Below, in pieces: positions 41,276-50,336 of a stretch of 64,000 nt of DNA. A model generated the notes under the pieces. That model did not search any database, was not told the DNA's origin, and saw only the letters and a list, made by a program, of their open reading frames with translations. The position numbers and the translations under genes are program-made. The DNA comes from an uncultured Clostridium sp. (GTDB taxonomy: Bacteria; Bacillota; Clostridia; Lachnospirales; Lachnospiraceae). The stretch lies in the NCBI GenBank assembly GCA_946553025.1, contig CAMNRM010000006.1, forward strand, positions 62,001 through 126,000, written 5' to 3'. Numbering within the stretch: the first letter of the stretch is position 1; every line of letters begins with the position of its first letter.

Positions 41276-42775
41276 GTGGACGAGTTAGCAGTTTCAATGA
41301 AGCATGTACAAAAGTATTTCGGCGGAATTCATGCCCTGGAAGATGCACAGTTAGAACTGAAAAAAGGAGAAGTATTGGGCCTGATTGGGGAAAACGGGGC
41401 AGGGAAATCTACACTGATGAAGATTCTTTCCGGAGTGTACCGTGCAGATCAAGGCGAGGTGACGGTGGCAGGTAAGGCCGTGGATTACCGGACGCCCAGG
41501 GAAGCTTTGGAGGATGGAATCTGCATGATTTACCAGGAATTAAATTTAATGGATAAGCTTACCGTGGCGGATAATATATTTATCGGCAGAGAGTCCGGAA
41601 AGGGGATTTTTCTGCGGCGCAGGCAGGATCGGGCAAGGGCGGAAGAACTGCTGGGGCGCTTTGGACTTTCGATTCCCTTAGATATAGAAGTGGGGAAACT
41701 TACCGTGGCGAAGAAGCAGATGATTGAGATTGCCAAGGGGGTTTCCTACCACAGCAAGGTGCTGATTATGGACGAGCCGACGGCGGCCTTGGCTGTCCGT
41801 GAGATTCAGGAACTGTTTGAGGTTATCCGTCAGTTAAAAAGGGAAGGCGTTGCCATTATTTATATTTCGCATCGTCTGGAAGAGCTGTTTGAAATCACGG
41901 ATCGGATTACCGTGATGCGGGACGGAAAATACATCGATACGATGGAAACGGCTTCAAGCACGATGGATGACCTGATTAAAAAAATGGTAGGGCGGACGAT
42001 TGTCTGGAAGAAAAAAGAAAAATCCCGGGTTTCACCGGATGCTCCCGTAGTTCTGGAAGCAAAAAATATGTGTTCTAAGGATATTCAGGATATTTCTTTT
42101 GTGCTTAAGCGAGGGGAAATCCTGGGGCTGGCAGGCTTGATGGGAGCCGGAAGGACGGAACTTGCCCGCCTGGTTTTCGGCGCGGATTATCGGCTGGCGG
42201 GAAAGATTTTTCGTGATGGGAGAGAGGTTTCGGTGAAAACTGCCGCCGATGCCGTGGCCTGCGGGATCAGCTATTTATCCGAGGACCGAAAGGGGAACGG
42301 GCTGGCGATTAATCTTTCGATTGAGGATAATATTGCCCTTCCCAACTGGGATGAATTTGCCCGAAAAGGGATTCTTAAGCGAAGGAAAATGCGTTCTGCA
42401 GCTGAGCAGGCAGCCGCTTCGGTCGCCGTAAAGATGCCTTCGGTTTCGGGGCTGGTGCGGAATCTTTCCGGAGGAAACCAGCAGAAGGTTGTTATTGCAA
42501 AATGGCTTTTAAAAAACAGCGAAATATTTATCTTTGACGAGCCGACCAGAGGCATTGACGTAGGGGCGAAAAATGAGATTTACAAGCTGATGGAGGGATT
42601 AATTGACCAGGGGAAATCCATTATTATGATTTCTTCGGAAATGTCGGAGCTTCTGCGCATGAGCGATCGGATTCTTGTCTTATGTGAAGGCCGCCTTACC
42701 GGGGAGTTAGATATCGCTGAAGCTACGCAGGAAAAGATTATGGAGTATGCGGTTATGCGCAGTAAGCCTTTTTAA
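41276..42775 (+). CDS. Ribose/galactose-type ABC transporter ATPase (RbsA-like)
   Basis: 499 residues with two fused ABC domains. Domain 1 has Walker A GENGAGKST and Walker B LIMDEPTAAL but its signature is degenerate (VGKLTVAKKQ). Domain 2 has a variant P-loop (GLMGAGRTE), an intact LSGGNQQKV signature and Walker B FDEPTRGID. This pattern is normal for RbsA/MglA proteins. GTG 41276 is chosen because VDELAVSMKHV lines up with the family start; the open frame to 41198 is low-complexity and overlaps the preceding gene. It energises the permease and binding protein that follow. Confidence 0.88.
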   Translation: MDELAVSMKHVQKYFGGIHALEDAQLELKKGEVLGLIGENGAGKSTLMKILSGVYRADQGEVTVAGKAVDYRTPREALEDGICMIYQELNLMDKLTVADNIFIGRESGKGIFLRRRQDRARAEELLGRFGLSIPLDIEVGKLTVAKKQMIEIAKGVSYHSKVLIMDEPTAALAVREIQELFEVIRQLKREGVAIIYISHRLEELFEITDRITVMRDGKYIDTMETASSTMDDLIKKMVGRTIVWKKKEKSRVSPDAPVVLEAKNMCSKDIQDISFVLKRGEILGLAGLMGAGRTELARLVFGADYRLAGKIFRDGREVSVKTAADAVACGISYLSEDRKGNGLAINLSIEDNIALPNWDEFARKGILKRRKMRSAAEQAAASVAVKMPSVSGLVRNLSGGNQQKVVIAKWLLKNSEIFIFDEPTRGIDVGAKNEIYKLMEGLIDQGKSIIMISSEMSELLRMSDRILVLCEGRLTGELDIAEATQEKIMEYAVMRSKPF

Positions 42776-42791
42776 AAGAAAATCATAAAAA

Positions 42792-42848
42792 AGCTTTTCC
42801 CGCTGCTGTGACTACGAATGGCAATCACAGAAAACGACGGGAAAAGCT
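42792..42848 (+). promoter_or_regulatory. Perfect 11-bp hairpin between ATPase and permease genes
   Basis: AGCTTTTCCCG (42792-42802) pairs with CGGGAAAAGCT (42838-42848) around a 35-base loop that itself holds GTGACT/AATCAC. It ends 21 bp before the permease ATG. Probably mRNA processing or stability, not termination, since no T-run follows. Confidence 0.6.
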
Positions 42849-42869
42849 GCGCACGGAATGGAGGATGAG

Positions 42870-43847
42870 ATGAAGATAAAAAAGCTGTTAGCATCCCAAA
42901 GGGCCATAGCACTTTTGACCCTGGTGGTATTGTTTTTATTTTTTACCCTGTTTGGGAAAAACTTCTGCACGGCAGATACGATGGTTAATCTTCTGGAAAG
43001 CACCTATTATATTATCTGTGTTTCCTTTGGCATGACCTTCGTGATTGCCACAGGAGGAATTGATCTTTCGGTTGGAACCGTGGCAATGTGCAGCGCTTTA
43101 ATCGGCGGTGTGGCCTACAATGTGTGGAAATTTCCCATGTGGTTGTCGCTGCTGGTGATTATTGCCACAGGTGCGGCATTTGGTGTTCTCAATGGGATCT
43201 TAACGTCTTACCTGGACATGCCGGCATTTGTCGCTACGCTGGGAACCATGATGATGTCCCAGGGCGTGGGCTATATTATCTCCGGTGTGCAGACGATGCG
43301 CTACCCCAGTATCAGCGAGCCGGACGGATGGTTTAAGCGGGTGTTTTACAAGTCCATCAGCGGTATGCCCATGGGAATCCTTTATATGGTTCTGCTGTTT
43401 GCTGCGGCGTGTTTTTTATTCCGCTGTACAAAAATCGGAAAATATGCCTGTGCTATCGGTTCAAATAAGGAAGCAGCACGCCTGTCCGGAGTGAATGTAA
43501 AAAAATGGGGATTGCTGGTCTATCTTATCAGCGGAATCTGTGCAGGGATTGCCGGAGTATTCTACGCCGCCACCTATACCGCGATTTTGCCGGGTTCCGG
43601 CTCGGGGATAGAAACGAACGCCATTGCCGCTACAGTTATCGGGGGAACCTCCATGGCCGGGGGTTACGGGAGTATGCTGGGAACGATTATCGGCGTGTTT
43701 ATTATGGGAATATTAAAAAACGGTCTGATGACCATAGGAATTCAGCAGCAGTGGCAGGTGCTGTTTACGGGCGGCGCGGTGCTGTTGGCTGTTTTATTAG
43801 ATATTTACCGGACAAAACGGGTTCAGAAAGGAAGGAAAAAAGGATGA
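42870..43847 (+). CDS. Ribose-type ABC transporter permease (RbsC-like)
   Basis: 325 residues, eight to ten hydrophobic helices. Signature FVIATGGIDLSVGTVAM near residue 55 and GSNKEAARLSGVNVKKW, the RbsC/XylH ATPase-contact loop. ATG 42870 follows GGAGG; the frame has another ATG four codons upstream overlapping that site. The stop overlaps the start of the binding-protein gene by four bases. Confidence 0.9.
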   Translation: MKIKKLLASQRAIALLTLVVLFLFFTLFGKNFCTADTMVNLLESTYYIICVSFGMTFVIATGGIDLSVGTVAMCSALIGGVAYNVWKFPMWLSLLVIIATGAAFGVLNGILTSYLDMPAFVATLGTMMMSQGVGYIISGVQTMRYPSISEPDGWFKRVFYKSISGMPMGILYMVLLFAAACFLFRCTKIGKYACAIGSNKEAARLSGVNVKKWGLLVYLISGICAGIAGVFYAATYTAILPGSGSGIETNAIAATVIGGTSMAGGYGSMLGTIIGVFIMGILKNGLMTIGIQQQWQVLFTGGAVLLAVLLDIYRTKRVQKGRKKG

Positions 43848-45043
43848 GAAAAAAGACATTGGCAATGGCAATCACACTGGCGGCAGTTTGTGCATGGATG
43901 ATGGCAGGTTGTGCACAGACGAATAACACAGCCTCCGACACTTCGGCAAATGTACAGGAAGCACAGGCACCGGAAAGCCCGGCAGCACAGGGTGAAGGGC
44001 AGGCAGAAGAAAAAAGCAGCGATGAAACGGCGGGAGGAAAGGACAGCTATGTTATTGAGATGGTGGGGAATTCCTTTGCGGTGCAGTTCTGCAATATTAA
44101 TGTGGACGGGGCAAGGGCGGCTGCGGATGAACTGGGAAATGTTACCTTAAATTACAATGCTTCTCAGGATTCCTCGCAGGTACAGGAACAGATTGATATT
44201 TTAAACCAGGCCCTGGCAAAAAAGCCGGATGCTATCTTAATCGCGGCGGCTGACCCGGATGCTTTAGAAGCCCAGATGATTAAGGCGAAGGAGGATAATA
44301 TTCCGGTGGTTGCCTATGATATTGCCTTTAACCAGGCTCCGGAAGGTTCGCTTAAAGCAACCGTTTCTACGAATAATACCACTGCTGCGGGACTGGCGGC
44401 AGAAAAGCTGATGGAAAACGAAGAGTTTCTGGAAAAAGTAAAGGCGGCATCCGCAGATCAGCCTCTTATCGTTAGCTGCCTTGCCCCGGATGCCGTGATG
44501 ACGGCGCATGAACAGAGGATTCGCGGGTTCTGCGACAGGCTTTATGATATGCTTCAGGAATACCAGCCGGATGCGGTGGAGATTACGGGACATACCAGTT
44601 TTGAACGGGCGTCTGCACAGCCGGCAGCCGTTTCCATTCACACGGAAATTCCTCCGACCAAGGCGGATGCGGATATCCGCAACCAGGCACAGAAGATGAT
44701 CAGTGAAAATGATGTGGCAGCGGTGTTCTGTGTAAATGAAGCTTCGGTTACGGCCCTGTTAAGCGCAACGACCGACGGACTGGATCTGGACAAGGAAAAA
44801 GGGAAGTATAAATCCTTAATTGCTATTGGTTTTGATGCGGGGCGGACGATGAAGGGAGCCGTGGCCAGCCGGTATTTTTACGGCGCGGTGGCGCAGGACC
44901 CCTTTGCCATGGGCTATGAAGGACTGAAACTCTGTGTCGATGCGGTGAACGGAAAGAGCGTGGAAGATATCGATGCTCCGGCGGTATGGTACGATTATTC
45001 CAATATGGAAGAGCCGGATATTGCAAAGATCTTGTATGATTAA
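43844..45043 (+). CDS. Sugar-type ABC transporter substrate-binding lipoprotein
   Basis: 399 residues. Signal peptide with lipobox MAGC (Cys22), a Glu/Ala/Ser-rich linker (23-67), then a type I periplasmic-binding fold (LacI/RbsB class): YVIEMVGNSFAVQFCNINVDGARAAADEL, LILIAAADPDAL, and GFDAGRTMKGAV. The class binds monosaccharides, polyols, nucleosides or autoinducers; the ligand is not readable. GAAGGAAAAAAGG supplies the ribosome binding site inside the permease 3' end. Last gene of the transporter. Confidence 0.9.
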   Translation: MRKKTLAMAITLAAVCAWMMAGCAQTNNTASDTSANVQEAQAPESPAAQGEGQAEEKSSDETAGGKDSYVIEMVGNSFAVQFCNINVDGARAAADELGNVTLNYNASQDSSQVQEQIDILNQALAKKPDAILIAAADPDALEAQMIKAKEDNIPVVAYDIAFNQAPEGSLKATVSTNNTTAAGLAAEKLMENEEFLEKVKAASADQPLIVSCLAPDAVMTAHEQRIRGFCDRLYDMLQEYQPDAVEITGHTSFERASAQPAAVSIHTEIPPTKADADIRNQAQKMISENDVAAVFCVNEASVTALLSATTDGLDLDKEKGKYKSLIAIGFDAGRTMKGAVASRYFYGAVAQDPFAMGYEGLKLCVDAVNGKSVEDIDAPAVWYDYSNMEEPDIAKILYD

Positions 45044-45101
45044 TTATGGAAGAAAGTTCTCAATATAGAGGAAAATTCTCAATATAGAAGAAAACTCTCG
45101 A

Positions 45102-45142
45102 AAGTCCTCCGGTGCGTCACTACGGGAAGCGGAGGATTTTCG
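45102..45142 (+). terminator. Hairpin between binding-protein and epimerase genes
   Basis: AAGTCCTCCG (45102-45111) pairs with CGGAGGATTT (45130-45139), then TCGGG. Two copies of TTCTCAATATAGA lie just upstream (about 45057-45087). Possibly partial termination or mRNA protection. Confidence 0.45.
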
Positions 45143-45172
45143 GGAAGTTTATCCGGAAAAAGGAGGAAAAGG

Positions 45173-46063
45173 ATGGCAACTCTGATTATTGGCGGAAACG
45201 GACTGGTGGGAACGCGGCTGGTAAAGTATCTTTGTGAGATGGGGGAAGAGGTCATTAGCTTCAGCGCCCATGCTCCGGCTCAGGAAGTGAAGGGCTGTGT
45301 GTATGTGCAGGGGGATGTAACCGAATATGGTACCCTGAATATGCTTTTGAAAAATTATCCGGTAGAGAGGATTTTGCACAACGCGGCGGTTTCCCATCCG
45401 AAACTGTTTCGTGACAATCCTTATAAAATTTATCGAACAAATGTTCTCGGAACGATGATTTCCCTGGAGGCAGCCAGAAATTACGGGATTTCGCGCTATC
45501 TCTATATGAGTTCCGGGGCGGTTTACGGAAATATCAGCATGGATACAGTAACCGAGGAAGTGCCGATGCACGCAGAAAATCCCTATGGCGCGACGAAGGT
45601 TGCCTGTGAGGAACTGGTGCGCAATTATGGCCTGGATGCGGCTTCCCTGCGCATTGGTTTTGTCTACGGGCCGGGCAGGAAGTACGAGTGCCCCATTAAC
45701 CAGATTTTAACCGACTGCATGAAAAAGGGAGAAGTGAACTGGGAACACGGGCGGGATCAGAAGCTGGATTATATTTACCTGGAGGACTGCGTGAAGGCCA
45801 TTGCCGCAATTGCCATGGCAGAAAAACTTCCCCATACGGAGTATAATGTGGGCGGCGGAGAGATTGTCCCCTATACCCGGGTGATTCAAAAAGCTGAAAA
45901 ACTATACCCTGAGGTAAAGATTTCCATAGGAGATGGGGATCTGGGCTATGATAACTTAGGGGCTTTAAGCGTGGAACGGGCGGCAAAGGATTTTGGATGG
46001 CGTCCCGAGGTCTGCATTGAAGAGGGGATGGAAAGGTATAACGATTGGTTAAAGCGCCAGTGA
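45173..46063 (+). CDS. NAD-dependent epimerase/dehydratase
   Basis: 296 residues of the extended short-chain dehydrogenase family. NAD-binding GGNGLVGTRLV at residues 6-16, catalytic YGATK (Tyr/Lys) in the middle, SSGAVYG and a C-terminal substrate-binding region. Such enzymes epimerise or oxidise nucleotide sugars or free sugar acids. In this cluster it most likely acts on the imported compound or a product of the sialidase-like enzyme. AAGGAGG is nine bases before ATG 45173. Confidence 0.88.
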   Translation: MATLIIGGNGLVGTRLVKYLCEMGEEVISFSAHAPAQEVKGCVYVQGDVTEYGTLNMLLKNYPVERILHNAAVSHPKLFRDNPYKIYRTNVLGTMISLEAARNYGISRYLYMSSGAVYGNISMDTVTEEVPMHAENPYGATKVACEELVRNYGLDAASLRIGFVYGPGRKYECPINQILTDCMKKGEVNWEHGRDQKLDYIYLEDCVKAIAAIAMAEKLPHTEYNVGGGEIVPYTRVIQKAEKLYPEVKISIGDGDLGYDNLGALSVERAAKDFGWRPEVCIEEGMERYNDWLKRQ

Positions 46064-46151
46064 AGTCGTGATAAAAAGATAGCTTCCACGGAAAAAATAG
46101 TGTAAAATACATTCAGGGAAAGGAAATGACCCTGGAAAGAGTGGTTGAAGG

Positions 46152-46964
46152 ATGATAGCAGATGAAAGAAAGCGGTTGCTGCAAACGGGTGTGTTTAAGA
46201 AAGAAATCGATACGGTTCTTTTTTTGCTGGTAAAGCTGATTGGCAGTAAGGAGGGGCCGGCAGGTTCCTGGACGCTGAAAGAGGATTTTGAAAAAATCGG
46301 AATTGTGTACGGGTCCGCCACGATCGGAAGATATTTAAAAATGCTGGATTCCCGAGGTTATACGGTGCAGAAGGGGAATCAGGGGCGGCTGCTGACGGGC
46401 GAAGGGCAGGAATGGCTCCGGACGATGGAAGAGAATCTGGAGCGTGCCCGGATACGAAAGCAGTCGTCGGAAGCCCTGCAGATTAACCAGTATTCGGATT
46501 TAATTGATTTGATGAAGGCCAGGAAGGCGATAGAGATAGAAACCGTGCGCCTGGCCGCGGAAAATGCATCCGAACAGGAGATTCGGCAGCTTAGAAAAAC
46601 GATTAATGTCTATTACCGCTATATTGCAGAGAAAAAAGATTTTGTCGATCCGGCGCTGGATTTTCACAGCATTATTGCCGATATGAGCCATAATCGTTTT
46701 ATGAAGGCGATTTTGGAAATGATGTTTTTTGAAGAAAAAAAGATTGAGAATACCATTACACAGTTAAAAACCCGGGAGCAGGGCAATATTTATGTGATTG
46801 AACATGATGATATTACCACGGCAATTGAAGAGCGCAATCCTGATCTGGCGGCGGAATTGATGGCTAAACATATGGACGGAATTTTGGAAACGGTGATTCT
46901 CCAGGTGCGGCAGATGGAAGAAAGCGGAAAAAGTCTGGACGAAGGAGGAAACCCCAATGAATGA
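46152..46964 (+). CDS. FCD-domain regulator with an unusual NrpR-like winged helix
   Basis: 270 residues. The C-terminal half (about 115-255) is an FCD ligand-binding domain (LMKARKAIEIETVRLAAENA, DPALDFHSIIADMSHN, IEERNPDLAAELMAKH) with the metal-binding Asp/His residues of the FadR/VanR group. The N terminus is not a standard GntR helix-turn-helix. GSATIGRYLKMLDSRGYTV followed by TGEGQEWL resembles the winged helix of NrpR or RNase R. It probably represses or activates the sialidase/amidohydrolase divergon in response to a carboxylate. It overlaps the next gene by eight bases. Confidence 0.75.
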   Translation: MIADERKRLLQTGVFKKEIDTVLFLLVKLIGSKEGPAGSWTLKEDFEKIGIVYGSATIGRYLKMLDSRGYTVQKGNQGRLLTGEGQEWLRTMEENLERARIRKQSSEALQINQYSDLIDLMKARKAIEIETVRLAAENASEQEIRQLRKTINVYYRYIAEKKDFVDPALDFHSIIADMSHNRFMKAILEMMFFEEKKIENTITQLKTREQGNIYVIEHDDITTAIEERNPDLAAELMAKHMDGILETVILQVRQMEESGKSLDEGGNPNE

Positions 46965-47826
46965 ACGCTGCCGACAGATAGAACGCAGTATTATTAAAGA
47001 TTTCCGGAAAACGATTTGGAAGCCGTTTATCCGAGGGCTGAATGAATACCAGATGCTGCAGCCGGGGGACAGTGTGGCGGTCTGTATCTCGGGCGGAAAA
47101 GATTCCATGCTTCTTGCCAAGTGTATGCAGGAGATTCTCCGCCATGGAAAGATGGAATTCGGCCTGCATTTTCTGGTGATGGACCCGGGGTATCATCCGG
47201 CAAACCGGGCGCTGATTGAGGAAAACGCAAGGCTTTTGGAGGTTCCGGTTCATATTTTTTCTTCGGAAATTTTTGACACGGTGGCGGATGTTACCCAGTC
47301 GCCCTGCTACCTCTGCGCCCGGATGCGGCGGGGCTATCTCTATGCCCATGCAAAGGAACTGGGGTGTAATAAGATTGCCCTGGGGCACCATTTTGACGAT
47401 GTGATTGAAACGATTTTAATGAGTATGCTCTACGGTGCCCAGGTCAATACGATGATGCCCAAGCTTCACAGCACCAATTTTGAAGGAATGGAGTTAATCC
47501 GGCCCCTGTATTTTGTAAAAGAGGCGGATATTCTTGCGTGGAAGGAGCAGAACGGGCTTCGGTTTTTGCAGTGTGCCTGCCGGTTTACCGAGCAGATTGC
47601 CCGGGAGAGGAAGGAAGCCGAGGATTCGGCAGGGGAGATTGTAAAATCGTCCAAGCGCCAGGAAATGAAGGAATTCATTGCGCAGTTTCGCAAAATCAGT
47701 CCCCATATTGAAACCAATATTTTAAAAAGCGTGGAGAATGTTAATCTCGACGCTTGTTTGGGTTATGTGCAAAAGGGCGTCCGGCATCATTTCCTGGAGG
47801 ATTACGCGCCGAAAACCGTATCATAA
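46957..47826 (+). CDS. TtcA-family PP-loop ATPase
   Basis: 289 residues. N-type ATP pyrophosphatase loop SGGKDSM at about 46-52, CYLCARMRRG (CxxC) near 110 and a further CAC near 205, the Cys set that holds a 4Fe-4S cluster in TtcA. TtcA thiolates C32 of tRNA; related proteins thiolate other tRNA positions or small molecules. Its eight-base overlap with a catabolic regulator is unexpected for a tRNA-modification gene, so a role in the cluster cannot be excluded. ATG 46957 has AAGGAGG upstream. Confidence 0.85.
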   Translation: MNERCRQIERSIIKDFRKTIWKPFIRGLNEYQMLQPGDSVAVCISGGKDSMLLAKCMQEILRHGKMEFGLHFLVMDPGYHPANRALIEENARLLEVPVHIFSSEIFDTVADVTQSPCYLCARMRRGYLYAHAKELGCNKIALGHHFDDVIETILMSMLYGAQVNTMMPKLHSTNFEGMELIRPLYFVKEADILAWKEQNGLRFLQCACRFTEQIARERKEAEDSAGEIVKSSKRQEMKEFIAQFRKISPHIETNILKSVENVNLDACLGYVQKGVRHHFLEDYAPKTVS

Positions 47827-47858
47827 GAAGCGGCAAAAGACCTTTTGACGCTTCTATA

Positions 47859-47885
47859 CATATTAAAGAAACTTCTGCATAAACT
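47859..47885 (+). promoter_or_regulatory. Sigma-E-like promoter of sipL
   Basis: CATATT (47859-47864), 13-bp spacer, CATAAACT (47878-47885). The spacer is one base shorter than the usual sigma-E spacing. In Clostridioides difficile sipL is a mother-cell sporulation gene, which agrees. A diverged copy of the dispersed repeat (GTTACTGTTTAC 47907-47918) lies downstream. Confidence 0.5.
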
Positions 47886-47995
47886 TTACCATAAGGTGCG
47901 AAAAGGGTTACTGTTTACTGGTAATCCAAAAGGCATGACAGGCTTAGTCTTTTTGGGAAAAGAGCAGCCGGGAAAGCAGGAAGGTGGTAAGGGTT

Positions 47996-49576
47996 ATGGA
48001 GTTAGTTAAAAAGCAGATACATATGAACCGGGTGAAGGGAAGGGCTTCAACACAGATAACGCTGGATGATGATTTTATTGTGCCGGATACATTGGATGAT
48101 ATGGCGCAGGTGCTGCTGACAACGGGCGAGGTAGCCATAGATTCCGTAAAACCAATGAGTGAAAAGGTGCAGATCAAAGGAAAGCTGGACTTCCAGGTGC
48201 TTTACCGGAAGGAAGAGGGCGGACTGCAGACCCTGGCCGGTTCGGTTCCCTTTGACGAAACGGTGAATGTTTCGGATCTGGAGGAGCGGGACGAGGTAAG
48301 TTTAAGCTGGGAACTTGAAGATCTGACGGCGGAAATGATTCATTCCCGGAAACTGGGGATTAAGGCATTAATCGGGTTTTCCATCCAGGCGGAGGGACTG
48401 ACCGAGGAGTCCGCGGCTGTGGATGTCGGGATGGAGCCGGAGGAGGAGGTCCAGGTGCGCAAGGAACAGATGGAGGTCGCCTCCATTGCCGTAAGGCGCA
48501 GGGATACTTTCCGTATTCAGGAAGATATCACGCTTCCTGCAAATAAGCCCAATGTTGACCGGCTGCTGTGGAAGGAGATGCGTCTTCGCGGGGTGAATAC
48601 CCGGCCGCTCGATGGAAAGCTTTTAATCAGCGGGGATCTGATGATTTTCCTTTTATATGTCGGCGAAGGAGAGAATATCCCGGTGCAGTGGATGGAGGAG
48701 AGCATCCCGTTTTCCGGGGAAATGGAACTTCCGGAAAGCGCAGAGGAGATGGTTCCCATGGTCAATGTCCGCCTGGCGCACAAGGAACTGGAAGCAAAGC
48801 CTGATTATGACGGGGAAATGCGCGAGTTCGGGGCGGATGCCGTGCTGGATTTGGATATCCGTCTTTACCAGGAAGAGGATATGACCTTGCTGGGCGATTT
48901 GTATTCTACCCGGGAGGAGCTTGAACCGGTGGTAAAAACCGCATGTTTCCAGCAGATTCTGGCAAAGAATGCCTGCAAGTGCAAACTTTCGGAAAAATTC
49001 GGCTTAAATGACAGCCGCCAGATCTTGCAGATCTGCCGAAGCGATGGAACCGTAAAGCTGGATGAAGTTTCCGTAGTGGAAGACGGGCTTTTGCTGGAAG
49101 GGGTTTTGGAGCTTTCGCTCCTGTACCTGACCAGCGACGACGTATCGCCGATTCAGTCGGAACAGTTTGCCATTCCCTACCAGTGCAGCGCGACGGCACC
49201 GGGAGTTACGCAGGAAAGCATCTATCAGGTCATCCCCGGCCTGGAACAGCTTACGGCGGTTATGCTGGGGGGGAATTCCGTGGAGATTAAAGCGGTGGTT
49301 AATCTGGAAGTGCTGGTGCAAAAACCCGTGGAGCAGCCGGTGATTGTCGGCGTGGAGGAAAGGCCGCTGGATCTGGAACGGCTGCAGAAGCTTCCGGGGA
49401 TTGTCGGCTACATCGTGCAGCCGGAGGATGATTTGTGGAGGATTGCCAAGGAATTCCACACAACCATGGACACGGTAAGGGAAACCAACGGATTAGAAGA
49501 CGGGCAGGTGCGAACCGGGCAGAAGCTGATTTTGGTAAAAGAAATCGGAAACATGCACAATTTTTCAAAAATGTGA
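47996..49576 (+). CDS. sipL: SipL-like spore coat morphogenesis protein (DUF3794 + LysM)
   Basis: 526 residues, close to the 521 of C. difficile SipL. Three DUF3794-type beta domains can be followed (for example IKGKLDFQVLYRKEEGG, LISGDLMIFLLYVGEGE, LEGVLELSLLYLTSDD), each with the repeated L..LY pattern. A C-terminal LysM domain follows (YIVQPEDDLWRIAKEF ... VRTGQKLILV). SipL binds SpoIVA and encases the forespore in coat. ATG 47996 is the first Met that gives the family start MELVKKQIH. Confidence 0.9.
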   Translation: MELVKKQIHMNRVKGRASTQITLDDDFIVPDTLDDMAQVLLTTGEVAIDSVKPMSEKVQIKGKLDFQVLYRKEEGGLQTLAGSVPFDETVNVSDLEERDEVSLSWELEDLTAEMIHSRKLGIKALIGFSIQAEGLTEESAAVDVGMEPEEEVQVRKEQMEVASIAVRRRDTFRIQEDITLPANKPNVDRLLWKEMRLRGVNTRPLDGKLLISGDLMIFLLYVGEGENIPVQWMEESIPFSGEMELPESAEEMVPMVNVRLAHKELEAKPDYDGEMREFGADAVLDLDIRLYQEEDMTLLGDLYSTREELEPVVKTACFQQILAKNACKCKLSEKFGLNDSRQILQICRSDGTVKLDEVSVVEDGLLLEGVLELSLLYLTSDDVSPIQSEQFAIPYQCSATAPGVTQESIYQVIPGLEQLTAVMLGGNSVEIKAVVNLEVLVQKPVEQPVIVGVEERPLDLERLQKLPGIVGYIVQPEDDLWRIAKEFHTTMDTVRETNGLEDGQVRTGQKLILVKEIGNMHNFSKM

Positions 49577-49594
49577 TATATTAAGAGTAGAGTC

Positions 49595-49634
49595 GTTACC
49601 GTTTTCGCAGGTCTGTGCATGGGTGAACCGTAAC
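49595..49634. repeat. Dispersed GTTAC...GTAAC palindromic repeat, copy 1 after sipL
   Basis: GTTACCGTT (49595-49603) faces GTGAACCGTAAC (49623-49634) as an imperfect inverted repeat. Confidence 0.6.
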
Positions 49635-49696
49635 GCAGAGTGTTTCCCGCAGCCGAAATTTACCGGGCAGCCGGGGAATGCTTTTCCAAAGATAAT

Positions 49697-49722
49697 GTTA
49701 CTGTTCACACGTTCACAGTAAC
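49697..49722. repeat. Dispersed palindromic repeat, copy 2 after sipL
   Basis: GTTACTGT (49697-49704) and ACAGTAAC (49715-49722), perfect 8-bp arms around TCACACGTTC. Confidence 0.75.
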
Positions 49723-49739
49723 GGGCAAAAATCCATGAA

Positions 49740-49811
49740 AATCGCCTTCGTCGATGGGATTTTTGCTCACTGGCCCAGTTTAACATACGGTCAGCCTATG
49801 TGAACAGTAAC
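49740..49811. repeat. Hairpin and dispersed repeat, copy 3 after sipL
   Basis: GTGAACAGTAAC at 49800-49811. Just upstream, AAATCGCCTTCG... GATGGGATTTT (about 49738-49773) forms a hairpin. The whole 457-bp gap 49577-50033 has no gene beyond these repeats and the leader of the GIY-YIG gene. Confidence 0.5.
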
Positions 49812-50033
49812 AAGATAATCTCCGGTGTGCCGGGAATCCGGCTGCACTTGGGTGCTGCCGCGCATCCAGCTGGTGCTTTTTCATAGATTCGGGCAGGTAT
49901 CTGGTCCGGGCGGCTGCGGCGTTATTGCAAGACGCCGATGCCGTTTACATAGTGGGAGAGTCCGCGGGGTGCGCATTATTATGGATTTTTGCCGCTTTAG
50001 ATGATACGAAGGAAGAAGGAGGAAAAGTCGGTT

Positions 50034-50318
50034 ATGAAAGAAAAGGAGAAGGCAGAGCCGGGGGAGAATGTCGTTTACATCCTTCTTTGCCGGGATCATA
50101 CGTTTTACTGCGGGTGGACGAATGATTTGGACAAGCGGGTGAGTACGCATAATGCCGGAAAAGGCGCGAAATATACAAAAGGCCGCCGCCCGGTGAAGCT
50201 GGTTTACTGGGAAGTGTTTTCCAGTAAGCAGGAAGCTATGCGCCGGGAGGCGGCAATTAAACGTCTTAGCCGAAGCGAAAAAGAAATGCTGATTTACCGG
50301 TTTGCCAAGCACGAATGA
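50034..50318 (+). CDS. GIY-YIG domain protein (YhbQ/UPF0213 type)
   Basis: 94 residues: [20 protein letters not shown] holds the GIY-YIG core (VYI...FYCG), [10 protein letters not shown] follows with the catalytic Arg region, and [17 protein letters not shown] completes the family. Stand-alone members may act in DNA repair or as structure-specific nucleases; their role is poorly known. ATG 50034 has AAGGAGG ten bases upstream. The gene is bracketed by copies of the dispersed palindrome. Confidence 0.9.
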   Translation: MKEKEKAEPGENVVYILLCRDHTFYCGWTNDLDKRVSTHNAGKGAKYTKGRRPVKLVYWEVFSSKQEAMRREAAIKRLSRSEKEMLIYRFAKHE

Positions 50319-50336
50319 GTCAGAACACTAAGCAAT

